A DNA stretch of 26,205 nucleotides from Candidatus Faecivivens stercorigallinarum (GTDB lineage Bacteria > Bacillota > Clostridia > Oscillospirales > Ruminococcaceae), in contig DVLN01000096.1 of NCBI GenBank assembly GCA_018715465.1, forward strand, positions 1 through 26,205. Reading direction: 5' to 3'. The notes below the pieces were generated by a model. That model ran no database searches, was not told the origin of the DNA, and saw only the letters and a list, made by a program, of their open reading frames with translations. The position numbers were made by a program, and so were the translations under genes. Numbering within the stretch: the stretch's first letter is position 1; every line of letters begins with the position of its first letter. Positions 5,828-13,873 of this stretch are shown one piece after another.

Positions 5828-8143
5828 ATGTTAAAAGTGGGGCTTGCCGAAACGGCAAAGGGGTGGAAACAGCTTTGGAACCGCACCCGGGAAGGACGTG
5901 AACTGCGGGCGGTTCTGATCTCGTTCCCGGCGGGATTGCTGGCAGCGATGCTGACACTGCCGGGGGGGATGCGGCCGTTGGGAATGGCGCTTCCGATGGC
6001 ACTGCCGGGAAGTTGTGCGCTGGCGTCGCTGGCGGGGGCGGTGATCGGCTACAGTATACATGGCGTGTTTGCCGACAACCTAAGCTGCCTGGCGGTGCTG
6101 GCCTGTACACTGGGGGTCAAGCTGCTGACCGACGGAATTCCCCGTCTGCGCAGCAGCCCGATCTTTCTGTCCGCCTGCGCAATCCTGCTGGGCGGGCTGG
6201 TTGCGGGGATTCGGTGTACGCTGGTTTCAGCGGCGACAGGAGAATGGATTTTCGGGATGGCGGAAGCGGTGCTGACAGGTGGGGCAACCTATTTTGCCTT
6301 TTTTGGCTCACGGTTTTTATTGTCAGGGCGGCGGCTGAGTGAAGCGGGGATGATTCAGCGGACCAGTATCCTGTTGCTGGCACTGGCGGCTCTGATGGGA
6401 TTGACCGGGATGGAACTGTACATTTTTTCTCCCGGGAGGATTATTGCCTGTATTGCAATCCTGCTGGCTGGTGAGCGGCGCAGTGCACAGAGTGCCGCCG
6501 AGACCGGCATCTGCTGTACGGCAGCGATGGCGTTTGCGGTGCCGGCCAATATGCTGACCGGCGGGATTTATACTGCCTGCGGTTACTGGGCAGGTTTGTT
6601 CGCAGGGCTTGGCAGGATACGCCAGACGATGTTTTTTGCAGGTGCGGCGCTCGCAGCGTCGATGGTGACAGGCTTTTCGACTGCGTCGCTGCTGTGGATG
6701 CTGGATCTGCTGGTCGGGTGCGGAATCTTCCTGCTGCTGCCGGACAGGCTCCGTCAGAAGGTACCGGCTGTCCGCCGGGGACGTCCGATTGCCTTTGCCG
6801 ACGCAGGCAGAACGGCCGCGCGGCTGCGGTTCAGTGCCGGGACACTGCTTGACCTGGAAAAAACTGTCGAGGCGGTTTCGGAAAAGCTGTACAATACCGG
6901 CGTCTGCTCGATCGACAATGTATATACCGGCGCTTCGGATAAGGTTTGCCGCAAATGCGGGCTCAAGCTGTTTTGCTGGGACACTGCGTGCAGCCAGACC
7001 AACGACGCTTTTGCTAAACTGACCCCGATTTTAAAAGCAAAGGGCGGCGTCACGCCCGACGACCTGCCGTCCTATTTTCTTGAGCGTTGTCCCAAGACCG
7101 CCGATCTGACGGCCGCCATCAACAATCTGTATGCCCAGTTTATCTCCCGTGAAGCTGCCCGCCGCAAGGTCGCCCAGGCAAAACAGGTCGCTGCCGAACA
7201 GTTTGAGGGGCTTTCGGATATGCTGGCCGAGTTTTCAGGTGAGCTGCGGGAGATTGCGTCGATTGATACCGACACATCCGACCGGATCGCGGCAATGCTG
7301 CGGGAGATGGGGGAGGAACCGGAGGAAGTCTATTGTATCATCGACCGGTACGACCGGATGCGGATTGAAATTTATACCGAAAAGCTGCTGCGCCCTGAAA
7401 GCAGTTTCCTCTGCGGTGAACTGGGCAGCCTCACCCAGCGTCCGCTGGACGGGCCGAGTGTCGTCTCATCCGATGATACTACCCGTACCACCTTTTATGA
7501 ACAGGCACGGCTCAAGGTCGAATATGGCAGCACCCAGATCTGCGCACGGGATGGCCGGATTTCAGGTGACTGCTGCGACACCTTCTCGGACGGCAAAGGA
7601 TTTTTCCATCTGATTTTGAGCGATGGGATGGGGACCGGCGGACGGGCGGCTGTCGATTCAATTATGACCGTCAGCTTTGTCCTGCGGCTGATCAAAGCGG
7701 GGTTTGGATTTGACGCGGCACTCAAGCTGATCAACTCATCGCTTCTGATCCGGACCGGTGAAGAAACGCTGGCCACACTGGACATCGGCTGTATCGACCT
7801 GTATACCGGCAAAATGGAATTTTTAAAGGCAGGGGCGGTTTCCTCGTTCCTCTGTCGGGAGGGCAAGGTCGCTGAAATTAGCGGCAGCTCCCTGCCGGCG
7901 GGAATCCTGCAGGGAATTCACTATGAGCGCAGGTCGGTTCGGCTGCGGGAAGGAGACCTGATCGTGATGATGAGCGACGGTGCGCTGTCGATTGCACCCG
8001 ACTGGCTGAAAGAAGAGCTGGCGCTGGCGGCCGGGGAGCCGGTGGACAAGATCGCCCAGCGGCTGGCCAACCTCTCCAAACGCAATGAACGCGGCAGAGG
8101 GGATGATATCACCGTCATGGCGGCAAGAATTGTCCGGGCCTGA
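5828..8143 (+). CDS. spoIIE: stage II sporulation protein E (SpoIIE), PP2C phosphatase
   Basis: A 771-aa protein with the three-part SpoIIE architecture. About ten transmembrane helices fill residues 30-315. A central cytoplasmic region follows, with a Cys-rich segment (VCRKCGLKLFCWDTACS) and an amphipathic linker helix. A C-terminal PP2C-type Ser/Thr phosphatase domain carries the metal-binding aspartates Asp599 (LSDGMGTGG) and Asp717 (MMSDGALS). SpoIIE dephosphorylates SpoIIAA in the forespore, releasing sigma-F, and takes part in polar septation. B. subtilis SpoIIE is 827 aa, so the length fits. The start is ATG 5828 with GGAAAGGA ten bases upstream. Upstream in-frame ATGs at 5666 and 5756 lack ribosome binding sites. 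It stands alone, as in other Firmicutes, and has a strong terminator. Confidence 0.95.
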   Translation: MLKVGLAETAKGWKQLWNRTREGRELRAVLISFPAGLLAAMLTLPGGMRPLGMALPMALPGSCALASLAGAVIGYSIHGVFADNLSCLAVLACTLGVKLLTDGIPRLRSSPIFLSACAILLGGLVAGIRCTLVSAATGEWIFGMAEAVLTGGATYFAFFGSRFLLSGRRLSEAGMIQRTSILLLALAALMGLTGMELYIFSPGRIIACIAILLAGERRSAQSAAETGICCTAAMAFAVPANMLTGGIYTACGYWAGLFAGLGRIRQTMFFAGAALAASMVTGFSTASLLWMLDLLVGCGIFLLLPDRLRQKVPAVRRGRPIAFADAGRTAARLRFSAGTLLDLEKTVEAVSEKLYNTGVCSIDNVYTGASDKVCRKCGLKLFCWDTACSQTNDAFAKLTPILKAKGGVTPDDLPSYFLERCPKTADLTAAINNLYAQFISREAARRKVAQAKQVAAEQFEGLSDMLAEFSGELREIASIDTDTSDRIAAMLREMGEEPEEVYCIIDRYDRMRIEIYTEKLLRPESSFLCGELGSLTQRPLDGPSVVSSDDTTRTTFYEQARLKVEYGSTQICARDGRISGDCCDTFSDGKGFFHLILSDGMGTGGRAAVDSIMTVSFVLRLIKAGFGFDAALKLINSSLLIRTGEETLATLDIGCIDLYTGKMEFLKAGAVSSFLCREGKVAEISGSSLPAGILQGIHYERRSVRLREGDLIVMMSDGALSIAPDWLKEELALAAGEPVDKIAQRLANLSKRNERGRGDDITVMAARIVRA

Positions 8144-8182
8144 CAGATGATTGTCAGATGGATAGGTAAAATTTTAGGATGT

Positions 8183-8217
8183 GAGCCGGTTCCATAAATT
8201 GGGGGCCGGCTCTTTTT
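8183..8217 (+). terminator. terminator of spoIIE
   Basis: GAGCCGG (8183-8189) pairs with CCGGCTC (8206-8212), followed by a T-run (CTTTTTG). Confidence 0.9.
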
Positions 8218-8307
8218 GTATGTCACAGAGGAACATTTTCCGTCAATGTGCACGAACACAAGAGTAAATATTTTTCGGTTCGGAGACTGGATTTTTTGTG
8301 ACCGGCA

Positions 8308-8316
8308 TGCTATCAT
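8308..8316 (+). promoter_or_regulatory. candidate extended -10 promoter of the GH3 gene
   Basis: TGC followed by TATCAT forms an extended -10 element about 45 bases before the GH3 start. The -35 region (TGGATT) is poor. The GH35 gene at 13874 has the same TGC plus -10 arrangement. Confidence 0.4.
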
Positions 8317-8362
8317 GAAAGAAACGATCCGTATTGTGACAAAAGGAAAGGTGTATTCCATT

Positions 8363-10342
8363 ATGAACTTTCATGAACAGGCAGTTGAACTGGTCAAAAA
8401 AATGACGCTTGACGAAAAAATCAGCCAGCTGCGGTATGACGCACCGGCAATCGAGAAGCTGCATATCCCCGCCTATAACTGGTGGAATGAGGGACTGCAC
8501 GGCGTCGCCCGTTCCGGGACGGCGACTGTTTTCCCACAGGCAATCGGGATGGCGGCATCGTTCGACCCCGATCTGCTGTGGTGCGTTGCCGATGCGATTT
8601 CGACCGAAGCGCGGGCAAAATACAATGGATATAAACAGTTTGGTTCGACCGGTATCTATCAGGGGCTGACCTACTGGAGCCCGAATATCAATATCTTCCG
8701 GGATCCTCGCTGGGGGCGCGGACATGAGACCTACGGCGAAGACCCCTATCTGACCGGTGTGATGGGATGTGCATTTATCGAAGGTTTGCAGGGGGATGAC
8801 CCGACCTACCGCAAGCTGGACGCGACCATCAAGCATTTTGCCGTCCATTCCGGCCCGGAATCCACCCGCCATGAAGCAAATGTTGAGATTGACCGGGAGA
8901 CGATGGACGATACCTACCTCTGGGCATTTCGTCACTGCATTGAGCATGCCGACCCGTCGGCTGTGATGGGGGCATATAACCGGATCAACGGGGAGCCTTG
9001 CTGCGGAAGTGAAACGCTGCTGAAAAAGATTTTGCGGGACGAATGGGATTACCGCGGCTATGTCGTTTCCGACTGCGGCGCGATCAACGATATCAATGAG
9101 AACCATCACGTCACCTTTACCCAGGCAGAAAGCGCTGCACTGGCTGTCAACAACGGCTGTATCCTCAACTGCGGCGCCGCTTTTCGTTCGCTTGGACAGG
9201 CTGTCGAAGAGGGGTTGATCACCGAAGAGACGATCACCAACGCCTGTGTCAAGCTGTTTGAAGCGCGTTTCCGGCTGGGCATGTTTGCGGATGACTGCCC
9301 GTTTGATAAAATCGGCATGGATGTGATCGAATGCGACGCTCACCGTACGATCAACCGCCGGATGGCGGAGGAATCGGTCGTGCTGCTGAAAAACGACGGC
9401 ATCCTGCCGCTGAAAAAGGAAATCAAGAAGCTGGCGGTAATCGGTCCCAACGCCGACGATGTCAGCGTGCTGCTGGGCAACTACAATGGCTATCCTTCCC
9501 GTTATTCTACCTTCCTGAGAGGATTGCAGGATGCGTTTGACGGCGAGATCATCTATTCCAAAGGATGCCATCCATTTATCGACGTAGTCGCCAACCCCTG
9601 GATGGAAGACCTGACCCGTGAGGCGGTTCTGGCGGCCAAACGTGCTGACGCGGTGGTCATGTTCCTTGGGCTGAACCCGTCGATGGAAGGGGAAGAGGGG
9701 GACGCCTTCAACGGCGCCAACGCCGGCGACAAGGTCGACCTCCAGCTGCCGCTCTCACAGAAACGGCTGTGGAAGGCGGTACGCGGCACTGGTAAACCGA
9801 TCATCTTTGTCAATGTATCCGGTTCGGCGGTTGATCTGCGTGATCAGAACAAGTATGCGTCTGCTCTGATTCAGTGTTTCTATCCTGGCGCGGAAGGCGG
9901 CGCGGCTCTGGCAGATATCCTGCTGGGCAAAGTCAATCCGTCCGGCAAACTGCCGGTGACCTTCTACTGGAGCGAGGAGAGCCTGCCGCCGTTTGAAGAT
10001 TACCGGATGGAAGGGCGGACCTACCGGTATTTGCGGGAAAAACCGCTGTTCCCGTTTGGGTTTGGCCTGTCCTATACGACTTTTGAAGCCGGAGAGGTCA
10101 GACGCGGGATGGAAAATGAGATCACTGTCACCGTCCGCAATACTGGAGACAGAGACGGAATGTGCACCCTGCTGTGCTATCTGCGCAGTGACGGCCGGCC
10201 GGAGCTGAACCGTCAGCTGGCAGCTTTTCGGAAGACCTTCCTGAAAAAGGGTGAAGAAAAGCAGCTGCATCTGGATCTCTGCCCGGAGATTCTGGAACGG
10301 TTCCCGGATCCGGACGCGGTTGAGATTCTGGTGGAAGTTTAA
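8363..10342 (+). CDS. glycoside hydrolase family 3 (beta-glucosidase/beta-xylosidase type)
   Basis: A 659-aa GH3 enzyme without signal peptide, so cytoplasmic and probably acting on imported oligosaccharides. The N-terminal TIM-barrel domain has WWNEGLHGVARSG and TVFPQAIGMAASFD, the substrate-binding WGRGHETYGEDPYLTG block, KH at 157-158, and VVSDCGAIND with the catalytic nucleophile Asp237. The second, alpha/beta sandwich domain follows (SVVLLKNDGILPLKK onward), then a short fibronectin-III-like C-terminus after FPFGFGLSYTTF. The EGLHGV/FPQ pattern is shared with the beta-xylosidase-like branch, so xylosidase, arabinofuranosidase or glucosidase activity are all possible. The start is ATG 8363 with AAGGAAAGG upstream. 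The extension back to 8216 overlaps the spoIIE terminator and promoter region and is not credible. The gene is monocistronic with flanking terminators. Confidence 0.92.
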   Translation: MNFHEQAVELVKKMTLDEKISQLRYDAPAIEKLHIPAYNWWNEGLHGVARSGTATVFPQAIGMAASFDPDLLWCVADAISTEARAKYNGYKQFGSTGIYQGLTYWSPNINIFRDPRWGRGHETYGEDPYLTGVMGCAFIEGLQGDDPTYRKLDATIKHFAVHSGPESTRHEANVEIDRETMDDTYLWAFRHCIEHADPSAVMGAYNRINGEPCCGSETLLKKILRDEWDYRGYVVSDCGAINDINENHHVTFTQAESAALAVNNGCILNCGAAFRSLGQAVEEGLITEETITNACVKLFEARFRLGMFADDCPFDKIGMDVIECDAHRTINRRMAEESVVLLKNDGILPLKKEIKKLAVIGPNADDVSVLLGNYNGYPSRYSTFLRGLQDAFDGEIIYSKGCHPFIDVVANPWMEDLTREAVLAAKRADAVVMFLGLNPSMEGEEGDAFNGANAGDKVDLQLPLSQKRLWKAVRGTGKPIIFVNVSGSAVDLRDQNKYASALIQCFYPGAEGGAALADILLGKVNPSGKLPVTFYWSEESLPPFEDYRMEGRTYRYLREKPLFPFGFGLSYTTFEAGEVRRGMENEITVTVRNTGDRDGMCTLLCYLRSDGRPELNRQLAAFRKTFLKKGEEKQLHLDLCPEILERFPDPDAVEILVEV

Positions 10343-10397
10343 CGATTTTACTGAAATAATATCCAGCGTTTACCTGTTTTTTACAGAATGATTCGAT

Positions 10398-10434
10398 AAA
10401 AAGTGCTGAAAATTACAGTTTTCAGCACTTTTTT
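10398..10434 (+). terminator. terminator of the GH3 gene
   Basis: AAGTGCTGAAAA pairs with TTTTCAGCACTT around a short loop and runs into TTTT. It is symmetric and could work on both strands. Confidence 0.93.
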
Positions 10435-10446
10435 GCATTTTTCCGC

Positions 10447-10475
10447 TTGCCAAATTTCCAAAAAAGGAACAAAAT
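10447..10475 (+). promoter_or_regulatory. candidate promoter of the second MATE gene
   Basis: -35 TTGCCA (10447-10452), 17-base spacer, -10 CAAAAT (10470-10475). The -10 is only 4/6 of consensus. The leader that follows contains a CTCCCG/CGGGAG hairpin (10488-10512). Confidence 0.4.
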
Positions 10476-10542
10476 AGATAACATGTGCTCCCGCGCATCT
10501 ACCGCTCGGGAGATGGTTGACAAACGGAAGGAAGGATATTTT

Positions 10543-11898
10543 ATGTCAGAAAGTATGACGGTCAAACGCCCACTCTTTGACCGCAAATCCCTGACGGCAC
10601 TGATTTTGCCGCTGGTGGTCGAACAGTTTCTCGCAATGGCCATCGGTGCAGCTGATACCGTCATGGTTTCCAGCTGCGGCGAGGCGGCGGTCAGCGGTAT
10701 TTCACTGGTCGATTCGATCAATGTCCTGTTGATTCAGGTGTTTTCTGCGCTGGCGACCGGCGGTGCTGTCGTTGCTGCCCAGTTTCTGGGAATGGGCAAA
10801 AGGGAAGACGCGAAAGATTCGGCACGTCATTTGATCTTTGTTGTGCTAGTGGTTTCGCTGGTCATCACCTTTTTCTCACTGCTGACCCGCGGGCCGCTGC
10901 TGCGGGCGATCTTTGGTTCGATTGACGATGAGGTTATGGCCAATGCGCAGATCTATTTCCTGCTTTCGGCGATATCCTATCCCTTCCTTGCACTGTATAA
11001 CGGCGGCGCGGCGCTGTTCCGCTCGATGGGCAACTCCAAAATCTCGATGCTGACCTCGTTTGTCATGAACGGGCTGAACATTGTCGGCAACGCAATCCTG
11101 ATCTACGGAGCGGGAATGGCGGTTGCCGGTGCTGCGACTGCGACGCTGGTCTCGAGAGTGCTGGGTGCGGTTTACATGCTCTGGCTGCTGGAGCATCCCG
11201 ACAATCCGCTGAGCATCCGTGGTATGCTCAAATTCCGCCCTCAGTGGAAGATGATCCGCCCGATTTTGCTGATCGGTATTCCAAATGGTATTGAAAACGG
11301 CCTGTTTCAGGTCGGTAAAATCCTGGTCGCAAGCCTGATTTCTTCGTTTGGCACCTATGCGATCACCGCAAACGCTGTCGCCAATACGCTGGCCGGTTTG
11401 GAATGTGTTCCCTCCACCGCGATTGGCCTGGCGATGATTACAGTTGTCGGACAGTGCATTGGCGCGGGGGATGACCGCCAGACGGCGCGGTATGTCAAAC
11501 TGATGATGCTGATTTCCTACGGTGCAATGCTGGCCTGCAATCTGCTGATGATTGCACTTGCTTTGCCGCTGATCGGATTTTACAATACAACCGAACAGAC
11601 AGCTAAGATTGCCTGGCAGCTGGTCTTCATCCATTCGGCGATGGGCATTATCTTCTGGCCTGCTTCGTTTACGCTTCCCAATGCACTGCGTGCGGCAGGA
11701 GATGCCCGTTTTACGATGATTGTTTCGATGGTCTCGATGTGGGCCTGTCGTATCGGTCTGTCCTTCCTGCTCGGTCTTACCTTCCATCTGGGGGTACAGG
11801 GCGTCTGGCTGGCAATGACCATCGACTGGATCTTCCGGGCAGCGCTGTTTATCTGGCGTTTTATCAAAGGCGGCTGGAAAGGGAAAAAGGTCGTCTGA
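10543..11898 (+). CDS. MATE family efflux transporter (second copy)
   Basis: A 451-aa polytopic membrane protein of the MATE family with about twelve helices. The first half opens with LTALILPLVVEQFLAMAIGAADTVMVSSCGEAAVSGISLVDSI, and the second half has LIGIPNGIENGLFQVGKILVASLISSFGTYAITANAVANTLAGLE, the repeated MATE signature regions. It differs clearly from the MATE protein at 4133-5509, so it belongs to another subgroup rather than a recent duplicate. The start is ATG 10543 with GGAAGGA seven bases upstream. The in-frame extension to 10447 overlaps the predicted promoter. It is monocistronic with its own terminator. The substrate is unknown. Confidence 0.9.
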   Translation: MSESMTVKRPLFDRKSLTALILPLVVEQFLAMAIGAADTVMVSSCGEAAVSGISLVDSINVLLIQVFSALATGGAVVAAQFLGMGKREDAKDSARHLIFVVLVVSLVITFFSLLTRGPLLRAIFGSIDDEVMANAQIYFLLSAISYPFLALYNGGAALFRSMGNSKISMLTSFVMNGLNIVGNAILIYGAGMAVAGAATATLVSRVLGAVYMLWLLEHPDNPLSIRGMLKFRPQWKMIRPILLIGIPNGIENGLFQVGKILVASLISSFGTYAITANAVANTLAGLECVPSTAIGLAMITVVGQCIGAGDDRQTARYVKLMMLISYGAMLACNLLMIALALPLIGFYNTTEQTAKIAWQLVFIHSAMGIIFWPASFTLPNALRAAGDARFTMIVSMVSMWACRIGLSFLLGLTFHLGVQGVWLAMTIDWIFRAALFIWRFIKGGWKGKKVV

Positions 11899-11924
11899 TC
11901 TGTTTAAAAATGCAGAGTTGCTGG

Positions 11925-11958
11925 TCCCCGGTGGTGAAAACTGCCGGGGAATTTTTTC
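11925..11958 (+). terminator. terminator of the second MATE gene
   Basis: TCCCCGG (11925-11931) pairs with CCGGGGA (11944-11950) and is followed by ATTTTTTC. The T-run ends immediately before the -35 of the next gene. Confidence 0.92.
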
Positions 11959-11987
11959 TTGCTATTCTGCCGCAAACATGGTATAGT
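11959..11987 (+). promoter_or_regulatory. promoter of the solute-binding lipoprotein gene
   Basis: -35 TTGCTA (11959-11964), 17-base spacer, -10 TATAGT (11982-11987), 57 bases before the start codon. Confidence 0.75.
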
Positions 11988-12043
11988 ATTGATATGTATG
12001 CAAAAATCTTTTGGCCTTTACCTCGGAAAAGGAGAATATATTG

Positions 12044-13726
12044 ATGAAGCTCAAACGATTGGCCGCCGCGTTTGTGGCGGGGATGATGGCGATGCTTACC
12101 CTGGCCGGGTGCAGTACCGTTACTCTGGAAGGGGACGACCAGCCCGCTGTTCAGAGCGAGGAGGTCTGCCGGGTCGGTGTTTATTCCGCGATCTGTGGCG
12201 ACTATCTCTTTACTTCAGCATGGGGCGACTGCGGCGGTGACCGTGATCTGCGCAGTCTGCTGCATGGAGCGGAGAATGTCACGGTTGTGACCGAGAATAC
12301 CTATGCAGCAAATGCTTCGGTTATCAGTTCAGTTTCGATCACCGAAGGAGATACCGGTTCCCGGACCTATACTTATAATCTTGTCAGCGGACTTTGTTTC
12401 AGCGACGGTAGCCCGCTGACCGCAAAAGATTATGTCTTTTCAGTTTTGCTGCAAAGCAGCCCCGCGTTTGGGCGGATTTCGGGTGACAATACCGCCTATG
12501 CACAGCTTGAAGGGTACGAGGCGTATGCTACGGGTGAAAGCCAGTACTTTTCCGGCGTCCGGATGCTGTCGGACAGCAGCTTTTCTTTGACCATCGACGA
12601 GGACTATCTTCCCGATTATCAGGAGATGATGCTGACGCAGGTGTACCCGGTGCCGATGGCGGTCATTCTTCCGGGTGGAGAACTGACCGATGATGGGAAA
12701 GGCGCGTCGGTGAGCGGGATGACCGATGAAGCACTCGCGGCTACGCTGGAAGGCGCAACCGGTTATCGCCGGATGCCGATGGTGACAGCCGGACCGTATA
12801 TGCTGGAGTCGGTGGAAGACGGGGTGTATACCCTGGCTGTCAATCCTTATTATGCAGGCGGTTATTATAAGCGTCAGCCGTCCATCAGCCGGATGAGCGT
12901 TGAGACCGCCGATCTTACAGATGGCGGAGAATATGATCTGATTGTCGGGATTACCGGACGGACAGGCATTCAGGCCGCCAATAAGCTGTTGGGCGCGGAC
13001 CAGATGGCGACTGCCTATTATTACGACAGCCTGACAGTCAGCAGCCTCGGCTTTGATGACAGTGTCTCCACTGAAGTCAGACAGGCGTTGTCTGCAATGC
13101 TGGATACCCAGCAGGCGGCCGACCTGCTGGCAGGCAATTGGGGACAAGGAGCTGTCGGCAATATCCCGCTTGCTTCGTCTTATTATCAGAGCTGTTATGC
13201 GACAATGAGTGCATCGAATACCGTCAGCGTGGATGCAGCCCAGCTGTTGCAGGAGGTTGGCGGCGGAGAACCGGTGGAACTGACCTACGGGTATGATCCG
13301 GCAGATGAGGAAGCAGTTACGGTTTTGCATCTGCTGCAGAGGGCCGCGGAAGAGCAGCCGCTGCTCGCCATTGTCCCGGTCGAAAATGGGGAAGGGACCG
13401 ATCTCTGGTATCAGAAGATTACCTATCCTAAGAACTGGGGTGCCTGGCAGGGACTGAGAGGAACCTCTCTCGAGCAGCAAGCTGCCGCGCTGCGCAGGAC
13501 AGGTTATAACGCCAATTCGACCCGTTATATTGAAAAGCTGGCGGCGTTTGAAATGGAATATCTGAGCGTATTGCCCGACCTGCCGCTCGCGGTTTATCGC
13601 GGTTGTGACCTGGTCGGAAAACGGCTGATCGGTTACCAGCAGGTGGATGTGTACGACGACTGGACGATCTGGATTCAGTATACCAGGCTGTTTGTCTCGG
13701 ACGCTTCCGAGTCGGATGAGGCCTGA
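12044..13726 (+). CDS. orphan ABC-type solute-binding lipoprotein (family 5, peptide-binding fold)
   Basis: A 560-aa secreted lipoprotein. Residues 1-23 form a lipoprotein signal peptide (MKLKRL, hydrophobic core, lipobox LAGC with Cys23). The body shows the SBP_bac_5 pattern of DppA/OppA-like proteins: YTYNLVSGLCFSDGSPLTAKDYVFSVLLQSS near residues 115-145, a DLIVGITGR domain-crossover region, and the late FDDSVSTEVRQALSAMLDTQQAADLLAG block that corresponds to the 'VRqAlayAiDr' segment. It probably binds peptides or another organic ligand outside the membrane. The start is ATG 12044 with AAAAGGAG upstream. No permease or ATPase gene adjoins it and it has its own promoter and terminator, so it must partner with a distant transporter or act as a sensor. 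Confidence 0.85.
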   Translation: MKLKRLAAAFVAGMMAMLTLAGCSTVTLEGDDQPAVQSEEVCRVGVYSAICGDYLFTSAWGDCGGDRDLRSLLHGAENVTVVTENTYAANASVISSVSITEGDTGSRTYTYNLVSGLCFSDGSPLTAKDYVFSVLLQSSPAFGRISGDNTAYAQLEGYEAYATGESQYFSGVRMLSDSSFSLTIDEDYLPDYQEMMLTQVYPVPMAVILPGGELTDDGKGASVSGMTDEALAATLEGATGYRRMPMVTAGPYMLESVEDGVYTLAVNPYYAGGYYKRQPSISRMSVETADLTDGGEYDLIVGITGRTGIQAANKLLGADQMATAYYYDSLTVSSLGFDDSVSTEVRQALSAMLDTQQAADLLAGNWGQGAVGNIPLASSYYQSCYATMSASNTVSVDAAQLLQEVGGGEPVELTYGYDPADEEAVTVLHLLQRAAEEQPLLAIVPVENGEGTDLWYQKITYPKNWGAWQGLRGTSLEQQAAALRRTGYNANSTRYIEKLAAFEMEYLSVLPDLPLAVYRGCDLVGKRLIGYQQVDVYDDWTIWIQYTRLFVSDASESDEA

Positions 13727-13742
13727 CAGATAATCAAAACAA

Positions 13743-13787
13743 GACCCGGTATGGTTTGGGTATCAACCATGCCGGGCTTTAGTTTTT
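13743..13787 (+). terminator. terminator of the lipoprotein gene
   Basis: CCCGGTATGGTT pairs with AACCATGCCGGG (one G-U pair) around an 8-base loop, followed by CTTTAGTTTTTG. Confidence 0.88.
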
Positions 13788-13828
13788 GATAAAATTTGCA
13801 GAGAATGATAGAAAGACTTGTGAAAATG

Positions 13829-13837
13829 TGCTACAAT
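13829..13837 (+). promoter_or_regulatory. candidate extended -10 promoter of the GH35 gene
   Basis: TGC followed by TACAAT (13832-13837) is a good extended -10 element 37 bases before the TTG start. No good -35 is visible at 17 bases. Confidence 0.5.
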
Positions 13838-13873
13838 AAAAAAATAACCCAATTTTGGAAAGGATGATATATT

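Noticed and set aside
8243..9571. 442-aa minus-strand frame opposite the GH3 gene
   Set aside because: Antisense shadow without motifs. The GH3 reading has intact catalytic residues.
10488..10515. Possible riboswitch in the leader of the second MATE gene (CTCCCG/CGGGAG versus CATCT/AGATG hairpins)
   Set aside because: Only short local hairpins are present and no known aptamer core is recognisable, so it is not called beyond a plain hairpin.
4133..11898. The two MATE genes as a tandem duplication
   Set aside because: The proteins differ throughout, lie on opposite strands and show no shared nucleotide stretches, so they are not a recent duplicate.
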